DNA of 64,000 nt from Halobellus litoreus (GTDB lineage Archaea; Halobacteriota; Halobacteria; Halobacteriales; Haloferacaceae), in contig NZ_JANHAW010000002.1 in NCBI RefSeq assembly GCF_024464595.1, positions 1,178,001 to 1,242,000 on the forward strand. The letters are read 5' to 3'. The translations under genes were made by a program, and so were the position numbers. Position 1 is the first letter of the stretch. Each line of letters begins with the position of its first letter. A model generated the notes under the pieces. The model was not told where the DNA came from. It ran no database searches and saw only the letters and a program-made list of their open reading frames with translations. Of the stretch, positions 35,807 through 43,895 are shown in pieces.

Positions 35807-36619
35807 ATGTCACTCTCACTCGACTCGACGCAGTTGGACAGGTACTCCAGACACATCATTATGGACGAGGTCGGTCCCGAGGGCCAGTCGAAACTGCTCG
35901 ACTCGCGGGTCCTCGTCGTCGGCGCGGGCGGTCTCGGGGCACCGGTGATCCAATATCTCGCGGCCGCGGGCGTCGGTACGCTCGGCGTCGTCGACGACGA
36001 CGTCGTCGAACGGAGCAACCTCCAACGGCAGGTCATCCACGGCGACGGCGACGTCGGCGAGCCGAAAGTCGACAGCGCCGCGGCGTTCGTCGAGAACCTG
36101 AACCCCGACGTCGACGTCGAGACCTACGAGACCCGGTTGACGAAATCGAACGTCGAAACGATCGTTCCGGGTCACGACGTCGTCGTCGACGCCTCCGACA
36201 ACTTCCCGACGCGGTACCTGCTGAACGACTTCTGTCGCCTCCGGGAGATCCCGATCGCCCACGGCGCGATTTACAAGTTCGAGGGGCAGCTCACGACGCT
36301 CACCCCCGACGGGCCGTGTTACCGCTGCCTGTTCCCCGAAGCGCCCGAGCCGGGGACCGTCCCCGACTGCGCGACGACTGGCGTGCTCGGCGTTCTCCCC
36401 GGAACCGTGGGGTGCATTCAGGCGACGGAAGCGGTGAAGCTCCTGCTGGACGCCGGCGAGACGCTGACCGGCCGCCTCCTGTTCTACGACGCGATGGAGA
36501 TGAGCTTCGAGACGGTCCCCTATCAGCAGAATCCCACGTGTCCGGTCTGCGGCGACGAGCCGATCGATTCGATCGACGACGTCGAGTACACCGAAGCGTG
36601 CACGATCGGTGCGGACTGA
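35807..36619 (+). CDS. ubaA: SAMP-activating enzyme E1 UbaA (MoeB/ThiF family)
   Basis: 270 residues. VVGAGGLGAPVIQYLAAAGVG is the ATP-binding glycine loop, DDDVVERSNLQRQ the Arg finger region, and Cys188 (PDCATTG) the predicted thioester cysteine. Zinc is held by CYRC and CPVC. In Haloferax volcanii, UbaA adenylates the ubiquitin-like SAMPs for protein conjugation and for sulfur transfer into MoCo and tRNA thiolation. No rhodanese domain is fused. Confidence 0.94.
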   Translation: MSLSLDSTQLDRYSRHIIMDEVGPEGQSKLLDSRVLVVGAGGLGAPVIQYLAAAGVGTLGVVDDDVVERSNLQRQVIHGDGDVGEPKVDSAAAFVENLNPDVDVETYETRLTKSNVETIVPGHDVVVDASDNFPTRYLLNDFCRLREIPIAHGAIYKFEGQLTTLTPDGPCYRCLFPEAPEPGTVPDCATTGVLGVLPGTVGCIQATEAVKLLLDAGETLTGRLLFYDAMEMSFETVPYQQNPTCPVCGDEPIDSIDDVEYTEACTIGAD

Positions 36620-36655
36620 AGCGGAGGGTCGCCGCCGTGTCCGGCACTGGGAGCC

Positions 36656-37336
36656 TCACGCCCCGTGGCCGGGAACGTCGTCGACGACCCGCCGCAACAC
36701 CGTCGCCTCCGCCTTGCGGAGGTGCTCGGCGGCGGTGCTCCTCGAACAGCCGAGTTCGTCGGCGACGGGTTCGAGCGTCGCCTCGCGGGTGCTGTTGTAG
36801 TACCCGTTTCGGACCGCGGCACGGAGCGCCTGCCGCTGTCGTGGCGTGAGCGCGGCCATCGGGTCCGCGCTCCGACCGTCGTACGAGCGGATCTGCTGGA
36901 CGGTCACCTCGACGTCGGACGGGAGCCCCTCGAGTGCGGTCTCCACCTCGCCGGACGACCCGACGATCGAGAGGTCGATACACCGGTCGTCGCGGTAGAC
37001 GATCGGCGGCACGACGACGACGCCCGTGTCCAGAAACGCCGCGGTCAATCGGGCGTCGGCGCCGCGCTGGTCCTCGGTGACGACGAGGTGGAAGCCGCGG
37101 CGGGACGATTCGGCGGCGATTTCGTACGCCAGGATGGACGGCTGTTCCTCCAGCGCCGCGGTGTACGCGTCCGGGTCGTCGCCGTCGACGAAGAACACCA
37201 GCGTGTTCCGCTGGCCGACGGCCGGGTTCCAGTGTCGCAGCCGCGTCGCTCGGAAGCCCGGCGTGTCCGCGACGAACGCGTGCATCGGATGGACGTACGG
37301 CGAAGGCAGATCGAGTCGGAGCTGTATCGACCGCAT
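36656..37336 (-). CDS. Bat-type HTH_10 transcription regulator
   Basis: 226 residues. The N-terminal 150 residues are a beta-rich sensor-like domain common to bacterio-opsin activator relatives. Residues about 160-220 are the HTH_10 DNA-binding domain (LTPRQRQALRAAVRNGYY, then VADELGCSRSTAAEHLRKAE). It is divergent from the stand-alone NuoCD gene and shares its TATA-like region, suggesting it controls that gene. No PAS or GAF domain is evident. Confidence 0.88.
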   Translation of the reverse strand: MRSIQLRLDLPSPYVHPMHAFVADTPGFRATRLRHWNPAVGQRNTLVFFVDGDDPDAYTAALEEQPSILAYEIAAESSRRGFHLVVTEDQRGADARLTAAFLDTGVVVVPPIVYRDDRCIDLSIVGSSGEVETALEGLPSDVEVTVQQIRSYDGRSADPMAALTPRQRQALRAAVRNGYYNSTREATLEPVADELGCSRSTAAEHLRKAEATVLRRVVDDVPGHGA

Positions 37337-37357
37337 CGAGACGGACTGGTGAATAGA

Positions 37358-37368
37358 AACTTAAAAAT
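37358..37368. promoter_or_regulatory. Shared divergent promoter of the Bat-like gene and nuoCD
   Basis: AACTTAAAAAT reads as a TATA-like element in both directions. On the minus strand TTTTTAAG is centred about 27 nt before the start of the Bat-like gene (leaderless). On the plus strand CTTAAAAA places transcription start near 37393, shortly before the nuoCD start. The two genes should compete for or share regulation here. Confidence 0.5.
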
Positions 37369-37422
37369 CCACCCCGACAGTGAGGCAGTAATTCCAGGGG
37401 GGTCGTGGCCGAAGGCGTCCGT

Positions 37423-39096
37423 ATGCAGACGCCGCCCGAACAGCCGTCGACGATCGCGGCGGTCGAAGACGACGAGTCCGCGACCGCCGCTGCCGCGATC
37501 GAGTCCCTCGAAACGCAGTTTCGAACGCGCCGGGAGTCCCACGAACACGCGCCGGCGGTCGTCGTCCGCCCCGACGAGGTGCGAGCGGTCCTCCAACACC
37601 TCAGAGACGAGGCGGGGTTCGACCACCTCTCGTGCGCCACCGCACAGCAGTATCCGGACCGCTACGAGACGATCTATCACCTGAAGCAGTACGCGGACCC
37701 GACGACGGAACTGGGCGTGGTCGTCCCGACGCCCGTTGACGACCCCGTCAGCGAGTCCGCGGCCCCCGTCTTTCCGACCGCCGGCTGGCACGAGCGCGAG
37801 GCCTACGACCTCGTCGGCATCGAGTACGAGGGCCACCCGGACCTCCGTCGGCTGCTCCTCCCGGAGACGTGGCAGGGGCACCCGCTGTCGCGGAACTACG
37901 ACAAGGACCGGCCGCAGATCGTTCCCTACACGGAGAACGTCAATCCGATCGAGGACGACGAGCGCGCCGGCGACACCCTGCTTTTGAACATCGGACCGCA
38001 CCACCCGGCGACCCACGGCGTCCTCCACCTGCAGGTCACGCTCGACGGCGAGCAGGTGATCGACGTCGATCCCGACATCGGCTACATCCACCGCTGCGAG
38101 GAGCAGATGTGCCAGTCGAAGACGTATCGGCACCAGATAATGCCGTACCCCGACCGCTGGGACTGGGGCGGCGCGGGGCTGCTCAACGAGTGGGCCTACG
38201 CGCGGACCGCCGAACGGCTCGCGGACCTCGACGTGCCCGAGTACGCACGGGTGATCCGGACGATGGCGGCGGAGCTCTCGCGGATGCTCTCGCACTTCCT
38301 GGCGGTCGGCGCGTACGCCCTGGACGTGATCGGCGACTTCACGGCCACGTTTATGTACGCGATCAAGGACCGAGAGCGCGTCCAGAGCGTGCTCGAAGAC
38401 CTCACCGGCCAGCGGCTGATGTTCAACTACTTCCGGCTCGGCGGCGTCGCCTGGGACCTCCCCGAGCCCCGCGAGGCGTTCCTCGAGGAGATCTACGACC
38501 TCGTCGACGGGCTTCCGGACCGACTGGCCGAGTACCACGACCTCCTCACCGGCAACGAAGTCATCCAGATGCGGACCGTCGACACTGGTGTCCTGCCCGC
38601 GGAGACGGCGAAGGCCTACGGCTGCACGGGGCCGGTCGCGCGCGGCTCCGGCGTCGACTACGACCTCCGGCGCGACGATCCCTACGGCTACTACGAACAC
38701 CTGGAGTGGGACGTCGTCACCGAACCCGACGGCGACAACTTCGCGCGGCTCCTCGTCCGGTTGCGGGAGATCGAACAGTCGGGCCGTATCGTGAGACAGT
38801 GTGCGGACCTGCTCTCGGACTGGCCCGACGCGGAGCGGACGGTCCAGTCGAACGTCCCGCGGACGATCAAGCCCGACCCCGACTCGGAGGTGTACCGCGC
38901 CGTCGAGGCCGCGAAGGGCGAACTCGGCATCTACGTCCGCGCCGACGGCACCGAGACGCCCGCGCGGTTCAAGATCCGGGGTCCCTCGTTCTCGCATCTG
39001 CAGGCGCTCCCGGAGATGGCCCGCGGGGAGTACATCCCGGACCTGGTCGCGACGCTCGGCAGCCTCGACACGATTATGGGCGAAGTAGACCGCTGA
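37423..39096 (+). CDS. nuoCD: Stand-alone NADH dehydrogenase-like subunit CD (fused)
   Basis: 557 residues from ATG 37423 (GTG 37405 possible). Residues about 40-175 are a NuoC-like 30-kDa domain (WHEREAYDLVGIEYEGHPDLRR). The rest is the 49-kDa NuoD, with GPHHPATHGVL, YIHRCEE and the conserved C-terminal PSFSHLQALPEM and LGSLDTIMGEVDR. Haloarchaeal complex I normally encodes this fusion inside a nuo operon; here no other nuo gene is near. At the quinone-tunnel position where DRxDY is usual, the sequence is DRWDWGG, so the quinone-binding Tyr appears replaced by Trp. Probably a specialised paralogue. Confidence 0.88.
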   Translation: MQTPPEQPSTIAAVEDDESATAAAAIESLETQFRTRRESHEHAPAVVVRPDEVRAVLQHLRDEAGFDHLSCATAQQYPDRYETIYHLKQYADPTTELGVVVPTPVDDPVSESAAPVFPTAGWHEREAYDLVGIEYEGHPDLRRLLLPETWQGHPLSRNYDKDRPQIVPYTENVNPIEDDERAGDTLLLNIGPHHPATHGVLHLQVTLDGEQVIDVDPDIGYIHRCEEQMCQSKTYRHQIMPYPDRWDWGGAGLLNEWAYARTAERLADLDVPEYARVIRTMAAELSRMLSHFLAVGAYALDVIGDFTATFMYAIKDRERVQSVLEDLTGQRLMFNYFRLGGVAWDLPEPREAFLEEIYDLVDGLPDRLAEYHDLLTGNEVIQMRTVDTGVLPAETAKAYGCTGPVARGSGVDYDLRRDDPYGYYEHLEWDVVTEPDGDNFARLLVRLREIEQSGRIVRQCADLLSDWPDAERTVQSNVPRTIKPDPDSEVYRAVEAAKGELGIYVRADGTETPARFKIRGPSFSHLQALPEMARGEYIPDLVATLGSLDTIMGEVDR

Positions 39097-39198
39097 GGTC
39101 GGCGGCGTCGCTCTGCACTCGCCGAGGTCGTCGCCGGCATCGCTCTGCGCTCGCCGAGGTCGTCGCCGGTGTCGCTCTGCACTCGCCGAGGTCGTCGC
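39094..39198. repeat. 32-bp tandem repeat (about 3.3 copies)
   Basis: Starting on the nuoCD stop codon, a 32-bp unit (core GAGGTCGTCGCCGG then TCGCTCTGC) is repeated. There is a 29-bp imperfect unit (39094-39122), full units at 39123-39154 and 39155-39186, and a partial one to about 39198. Only two or three bases differ between the full units. No dyad symmetry or spacer diversity, so it is not a CRISPR array; slipped-strand expansion is likely. Confidence 0.8.
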
Positions 39199-39261
39199 AG
39201 ACGGTCTTCGCCCCTCGGCAACTGAAGCCGTCGCTATCGTTGTCGCACCCGGCGGCGATTG

Positions 39262-39432
39262 GCGAACAGTCGGCACCCGCTCAGGGCGGCCGGCCGGTCC
39301 CTCGCCCGACTGGCGGCCGCTCCCTCTCCCGCGCCGACGTGCCGAGCAACCGCGGCCCGACGCGGGATCCCGCTTATATCACGGCGGTGCTGGCCGCTCG
39401 CTCGCATATAAACCTACGTCGCGTCGGAGTGG
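39262..39432. repeat. Structured intergenic repeat, copy B (first copy at 18729-18898)
   Basis: About 171 bp matching copy A. The hairpin arms are 39288-39299 and 39308-39318, and the outer pairing is TCGGCAC (39270-39276) with GTGCCGA (39339-39345). The end carries TATAAA (39407-39412), which reads TTTATATG on the minus strand. If used in that direction it would start a roughly 120-nt RNA near 39383; the same geometry is kept in copy A. The strand is undecided, because the one wobble-compatible hairpin change favours the plus strand. Confidence 0.75.
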
Positions 39433-39467
39433 ATTTCGGCGGGCGACCCACACCACAGACCGCAGCG

Positions 39468-39474
39468 TTTTATC
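39468..39474 (+). promoter_or_regulatory. TATA-like box of mutS
   Basis: TTTTATC centred 26 nt before ATG 39497, consistent with a leaderless mutS mRNA independent of the upstream repeat. Confidence 0.55.
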
Positions 39475-39496
39475 AGCCAGACGCCCACGTGAGCGT

Positions 39497-42334
39497 ATGA
39501 CCTCGCAGGGGATCGTCGAGCAGTTTCTCTCTCTGAAGTCCGAGACTGACGCGGACGTGCTGACGATGCAGTGCGGCGACTTCTACGAGTTCTTCGCTGA
39601 CGACGCGGAACTGGTCGCCGACGAGTTGGATCTGAAGGTCTCACAGAAGTCCTCGCACGGCTCGTCGTACCCGATGGCCGGCGTGCCGGTCGACGACCTC
39701 ACGCCGTACCTGAAGGCGCTGGTCGAGCGCGGCTACCGGGTCGCCGTCGCCGACCAGTTCGAGGACGAGAGCGGCGACCACTACCGGGAGGTGACGCGCG
39801 TCGTCACGCCGGGGACGCTGCTGGAAACCGACGACGCCGACGCGCGCTACATCGCCGCCGTCGTGAGCGACGGGGGCAGCGCCGGCGATGCGGCCGGTTT
39901 GGGCGCTTCAGGCGCTGCAGGGGAGTCCGACGGGATCGGCCTGGCGTTCGCGGACGCGACGACCGGGCAGTTCCTCGTCACGGTCGCCGACGACGCCGAC
40001 GACGCGCTCTCGGAGCTGTACCGCTTCTCGCCGGTCGAGGTCCTCCCGGGACCGGACGTCCGCGCCGACGACGAACTCACCCGTCGCCTCCGCGAGGAGA
40101 CCGACGCGTCGGTGTCGCTGTTCGAGGCCGACGCGTTCGCTCCGGGGCGGGCGAAACACGCGCTCGACGAGCAGTTCGGGAGCGAGACGCTGTCGAGTGT
40201 CGGCCTCGACGACGACCCCGCGGTCCGGGCGGCGGGGGCGGTGCTCCGCTACGTCGAGGAGACCGGCGCGGGCGTGCTGCCGTCGATGACGCGGTTGCAG
40301 ACCTTCGAGACGAGCGAGCACCTCGAACTCGACGCGACGACCCAGCGCAACCTGGAGCTCACCGAGACGATGCAGGGCGGGCGGGAGGGCACGCTCGTCG
40401 ACACGATCGACCACACCGTGACGAGCCCCGGCGGGCGACTGCTCCGGGAGTGGGTGACCCGCCCGCGTCGCGACCGCGGGGAGTTGGATCGACGCCTCGA
40501 CTGCGTGGACGCGCTCGCCTCGGCCGCGCTCGCCCGCGAACGCGTCCGCGACGCGCTCGACGGCGGCTACGACCTCGAACGCCTGGCCGCGCGCGCGACG
40601 TCCGGCAGCGCCGACGCCACGGATCTGCTGGCCGTGCGGGACACGCTCGCGATCCTCCCGGCCGTCGCCGACGCCATCGAGGGATCGCCGCTGGCCGACT
40701 CGCCGCTGTCGGCCGTCGTGGACCGTCCGGACCGAGACGCCGCCCGGGAACTCCGCGAGGAGCTCGACTCGGCGCTCGCCGACGAGCCGCCGAAGACGGT
40801 GACGCAGGGCGGGCTGTTCCGCCGCGGTTACGACGACGAACTCGACGACCTCCTGGACCGGCACGCCGAGGCGAGCGAGTGGATCGACACCCTCGCCGAG
40901 CGCGAGAAGCGACGGCACGGCCTGAGTCACGTCACGGTCGACCGCAACAAGACCGACGGGCACTACATCCAGGTCGGGAAGTCCGTCGCGGGCGAGGTGC
41001 CCGAGCACTACAGTGAAATCAAGACGCTGAAGAACTCGAAGCGCTTCGTCACCGACGAACTGGCCGAACGCGAGCGGGAGATCCTCCGGATCGAAGAGTC
41101 CCGCGGCGAGTTGGAGTACGAGCTGTTCTGTGACCTCAGAGAGCGGGTCGCCGAGCGCGCGGCGGTGCTGCAGGACGTCGGCCGCGCGCTCGCGGAGGTT
41201 GACGCCCTGGCGTCGCTGGCGGCCCACGCCGCGGCCAACGACTGGGTGCGTCCCGAACTGACCGAGGCCGGAGCGCTCGATATCGACGCCGGGCGACACC
41301 CGGTCGTCGAGCAGACGACCGACTTCGTCCCGAACGACCTGCGAATGAATCGCGACCGCGAGTTCCTGCTCGTCACCGGGCCGAACATGAGCGGCAAGTC
41401 GACGTATATGCGCCAGGTCGCGCTCGTCACGCTGCTCGCCCAGATCGGGAGTTTCGTGCCGGCGCGAGCCGCGACGATCGGCATCGTCGACGGCATCTAC
41501 ACGCGCGTCGGCGCGCTCGACGAACTCGCGCAGGGTCGGTCGACGTTCATGGTCGAGATGCAGGAGCTGTCGAACATCCTCCACTCCGCCACCGAGGACT
41601 CGCTCGTGATCCTCGACGAGGTGGGCAGGGGGACGGCGACCTACGACGGCATCTCGATCGCGTGGGCCGCCACGGAGTACCTGCACAACGAGGTGCGCGC
41701 GAAGACCCTGTTCGCGACGCACTATCACGAACTCACGTCGCTGGCGGAGCACCTCGAACGCGTGGTGAACGTCCACGTCGCGGTCGACGACGGGCAAACC
41801 CAGCCGTCTGCGAGCGGGACGTCGTCCCGCCCCGCCGACGACAGCGACGAGAGCGTGACGTTCCTCCGGACGGTCGAAGAGGGACCGACGGACCGCTCCT
41901 ACGGCGTCCACGTCGCGGAGTTGGCGGGCGTCCCCGATCCGGTCGTCACCCGGGCCGACGAGGTGCTCGCCCGCCTCCGCGCCGACGAGGCGATCGAGGC
42001 CCGCGGGAGCGGCGCGCGGGGCGGTGACGAACCCACGCAGGCCGTCTTCGACCTCTCCGCGGGGGAGTTCGTCGACGGAGAACGGACGGACGGCGACGCT
42101 CCGGGCGGGACGGGTGCAAACCGGGAAGACACAGGGGCCGTCGGAAGCGACGGCGAGGGAGCGGGCGCCGTATCCAACGGGACACCGAGAGAAACGACTC
42201 ACCCGCCGGAACTGGAGGCCATCGCCGCCGAGATCGACGAACTGGACCTGAACGAGACGTCGCCGATCGAACTGATGGCGACCGTCCAAGAGTGGCAGGA
42301 ACAGCTCGACGAACAGTCCAAGCGCGACGAGTAA
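39497..42334 (+). CDS. mutS: DNA mismatch repair protein MutS
   Basis: 945 residues. The N-terminal mismatch-recognition domain has DFYEFF (28-33), with the Phe-x-Glu type wedge nearby. The clamp and core follow, then the ABC ATPase with GPNMSGKST (628-636) and DEVGRGT (707-713). An acidic low-complexity insert lies between the ATPase and a short C-terminal helix (about 850-910). It is a MutS1-type protein that recognises mismatches and recruits MutL. In this genome mutL is 33 kb upstream, next to a Nudix gene. Confidence 0.97.
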   Translation: MTSQGIVEQFLSLKSETDADVLTMQCGDFYEFFADDAELVADELDLKVSQKSSHGSSYPMAGVPVDDLTPYLKALVERGYRVAVADQFEDESGDHYREVTRVVTPGTLLETDDADARYIAAVVSDGGSAGDAAGLGASGAAGESDGIGLAFADATTGQFLVTVADDADDALSELYRFSPVEVLPGPDVRADDELTRRLREETDASVSLFEADAFAPGRAKHALDEQFGSETLSSVGLDDDPAVRAAGAVLRYVEETGAGVLPSMTRLQTFETSEHLELDATTQRNLELTETMQGGREGTLVDTIDHTVTSPGGRLLREWVTRPRRDRGELDRRLDCVDALASAALARERVRDALDGGYDLERLAARATSGSADATDLLAVRDTLAILPAVADAIEGSPLADSPLSAVVDRPDRDAARELREELDSALADEPPKTVTQGGLFRRGYDDELDDLLDRHAEASEWIDTLAEREKRRHGLSHVTVDRNKTDGHYIQVGKSVAGEVPEHYSEIKTLKNSKRFVTDELAEREREILRIEESRGELEYELFCDLRERVAERAAVLQDVGRALAEVDALASLAAHAAANDWVRPELTEAGALDIDAGRHPVVEQTTDFVPNDLRMNRDREFLLVTGPNMSGKSTYMRQVALVTLLAQIGSFVPARAATIGIVDGIYTRVGALDELAQGRSTFMVEMQELSNILHSATEDSLVILDEVGRGTATYDGISIAWAATEYLHNEVRAKTLFATHYHELTSLAEHLERVVNVHVAVDDGQTQPSASGTSSRPADDSDESVTFLRTVEEGPTDRSYGVHVAELAGVPDPVVTRADEVLARLRADEAIEARGSGARGGDEPTQAVFDLSAGEFVDGERTDGDAPGGTGANREDTGAVGSDGEGAGAVSNGTPRETTHPPELEAIAAEIDELDLNETSPIELMATVQEWQEQLDEQSKRDE

Positions 42335-42443
42335 CGGGAGCCGAGCCCCGAGAACCGGGAGCGCCGATCCGAGCGGCAGCCTCCCCGCCGCACCCGAATC
42401 GGCGGGTCCAGGCTTTTGTACTCGGAGTGTGTTACGTTGGCAT

Positions 42444-43106
42444 ATGACGTTCATCATCGTCGGGTACGGTCGGGTCGGTGCACGGACGGCCCGGATTCTC
42501 CACGAGGAGGGGTACCCGGTCGTGGTCGTCGACAACAACCCCGACAAGGCCGACCGCGCCCGCGAGGCCGGGTTCGAGGTCGTCGAGGGAGACGGGAGCA
42601 ACGAGTCGGTACTGAAGCGCGCGGGCGTCGAGAACGCCGTCGCGCTCGGCGGCCTCACCGGCGATCCGAACGTGAACTTCGCCGCCTGTATGATCGGCAA
42701 AGATCACGGTTGTCGGGTGGCGATGCGGATCAGCGAGGACTACAGAGAGGAGATCTACGACCGCTACGAAGAGGACGTCGACGAGGTGATTTACCCCGAG
42801 CGCCTCGGCGCGGCGGGGGCGAAGACGGCCTTGCTCGGCGGGAGTTTCAACGCGATCGGCGAACTGACCGAACAGCTACGACTGACGACGGTGACGGTCC
42901 CCGAGGGCGCGCCGGTGGTGGGCCGGAAAGTCAACGACATCGACCTCGGCGACTTCGGCCGCATCTACGCCCACGGTCGAAAGCGCGAGGCGATGACGAT
43001 TCCCCTGCCGGGCACCGTCGTCGAGGCCGGCGACCAGCTCGCGCTCGTGGTCGACGACGAGGACGACGGACTCGAACGGACGCGGGCGACGCTCCTCGGC
43101 GAATAG
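42444..43106 (+). CDS. TrkA/RCK-type NAD-binding regulatory protein
   Basis: 220 residues from ATG 42444. GYGRVGARTARILHEEGYPV (GxGxxG) and VVDNNPDKAD (acidic Asp after beta-2, NAD preference) form the Rossmann domain. The TrkA-C domain spans about 140-215. Members gate K+ channels or transporters by nucleotide binding. There is no membrane partner next door, unlike the TrkA-type gene at 27054. Confidence 0.88.
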   Translation: MTFIIVGYGRVGARTARILHEEGYPVVVVDNNPDKADRAREAGFEVVEGDGSNESVLKRAGVENAVALGGLTGDPNVNFAACMIGKDHGCRVAMRISEDYREEIYDRYEEDVDEVIYPERLGAAGAKTALLGGSFNAIGELTEQLRLTTVTVPEGAPVVGRKVNDIDLGDFGRIYAHGRKREAMTIPLPGTVVEAGDQLALVVDDEDDGLERTRATLLGE

Positions 43107-43196
43107 TCGCGAGAACTCTCTCTAACGGGGAGATTATCGGATGCGTCGTCGCGGGGGACGACGACGCCAACGAACCGGGGTGCAACGTCCGCGTGT

Positions 43197-43350
43197 CGGG
43201 CGCGCGGTGGGAGGATGGGAACTGAGGCCGTTGTAAGGCCCGCTGTCGTCCCTTACCGGCGACCGCGCCACGGGGGAGCGTCCGCCGGTAAACAGGCACA
43301 ACGGAACCTATCAGCGGGACGGACTGACCGTCCCTGGGAATGCGCGCCCG
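43197..43350 (-). ncRNA. Candidate structured non-coding RNA (about 154 nt)
   Basis: The ends close with CGGGCGCGC (43197-43205)/GCGCGCCCG (43342-43350). Inside, an arm pairs 43222-43234 with 43298-43314 (4+2+7 bp, small bulges) and continues to a perfect 9-bp hairpin TTACCGGCG (43253-43261)/CGCCGGTAA (43283-43291). Beside it is a perfect 7-bp hairpin GGGACGG (43316-43322)/CCGTCCC (43328-43334). All helices nest without clash. A minus-strand TATA-like TTTTAAGT (43373-43380) is 26 nt before 43350. On that strand a loop contains UCCUCC, similar to anti-Shine-Dalgarno. It does not look like RNase P, SRP or tRNA. The strand is inferred from the promoter only. Confidence 0.5.
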
Positions 43351-43372
43351 CTCGTTTGCTCTTCCGTACCAC

Positions 43373-43380
43373 ACTTAAAA
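43373..43380 (-). promoter_or_regulatory. Predicted minus-strand promoter of the structured RNA
   Basis: TTTTAAGT on the minus strand is centred about 26 nt upstream of position 43350, where the closing stem of the RNA candidate begins. This is the normal archaeal TATA-to-start spacing. Confidence 0.4.
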
Positions 43381-43472
43381 CTGCGTCAGACGACCGGCAG
43401 ACTGCGGCACCGTCGAGCCGTAACGCCGCGGCTCTACCGGGTCCCGGAGACCGCGATTCCAGCCTGGGGGGA

Positions 43473-43895
43473 TCAACTCCGCCAGGCGCCCTGCAGGTAC
43501 GCGCCGACGAACATCCCGGCGAGCGCCCACAGGATCGTGACGTTGCCGACGCCCAGGCTGGCGTAGGCCGCACCCGGACAGATGCCCGACAGCCCCCAGC
43601 CGACCCCGAATATCGCACCGCCGATCAGCACGTTCCTGTCGAACGGCTTCAGCCGCCGTTCGTACCGGTTCCCGGTCAGCGGCGCGCTGTCCCGGATCCG
43701 AGGGAGGACCGCGAAGGCGATTCCCGAAACGATCGCCGCACCGAACATCACGAACGGGAGTCCGAGGTCTTCGAACAGGAGGAAGTCGATCACGACCTCC
43801 GGCCGCGCCATATGGCTGAATCCGAGTCCGAAGCCGAATATCACGCCGCCGACGAGGATCAGCGGGATGAACAGCGGATGTCGTCCGTCGCTCAT
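43473..43895 (-). CDS. YeeE/YedE-family membrane protein, C-terminal half-type (DUF6691-like)
   Basis: 140 residues with four membrane helices. GVGWGLSGICPGAAYASLG is the conserved Cys-containing re-entrant motif of the YeeE/YedE (TsuA-like) thiosulfate/sulfur transporters. It overlaps the preceding half-transporter gene by 4 bp, so the two halves are made together and probably form one pseudo-dimeric channel for thiosulfate or a related sulfur anion. Confidence 0.88.
   Translation of the reverse strand: MSDGRHPLFIPLILVGGVIFGFGLGFSHMARPEVVIDFLLFEDLGLPFVMFGAAIVSGIAFAVLPRIRDSAPLTGNRYERRLKPFDRNVLIGGAIFGVGWGLSGICPGAAYASLGVGNVTILWALAGMFVGAYLQGAWRS

Larger units (their letters stand above)
39097..39496. 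other. Intergenic region before mutS
   Basis: 400 bp without a protein gene. It holds the 32-bp tandem repeat (39094-39198), a spacer, structured repeat copy B (39262-39432) and the mutS promoter (39468-39474). Confidence 0.7.
43107..43472. other. Gene-free region between convergent genes, holding a structured RNA candidate
   Basis: 366 bp between trkA-like (+) and yeeE-like (-) stops. It contains the ncRNA candidate at 43197-43350 and its possible minus-strand promoter near 43373-43380. No protein-coding frame with convincing composition is seen. Confidence 0.6.

Noticed and set aside
39094-39198. Regular repeats that might be a CRISPR array
   Set aside because: Units are contiguous, lack unique spacers and dyad ends, and no cas genes are in the window.
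37045-39276. Long minus-strand frame opposite nuoCD
   Set aside because: Antisense shadow; no family motif.
38000-39500. Peptide shared by shadow frames across both repeat copies (GGRPVPRPTGGRS)
   Set aside because: A one-base indel changes the frame between the copies, so the conservation is at DNA or RNA level, not protein.
39908-42700. 930-residue minus-strand frame opposite mutS
   Set aside because: Antisense shadow of an unmistakable mutS.
43107-43472. RNase P RNA or SRP RNA in the structured intergenic region
   Set aside because: The conserved segments known for these RNAs (for example the GAGGAAAGTCC block of RNase P) are absent on both strands, and the element is too short.
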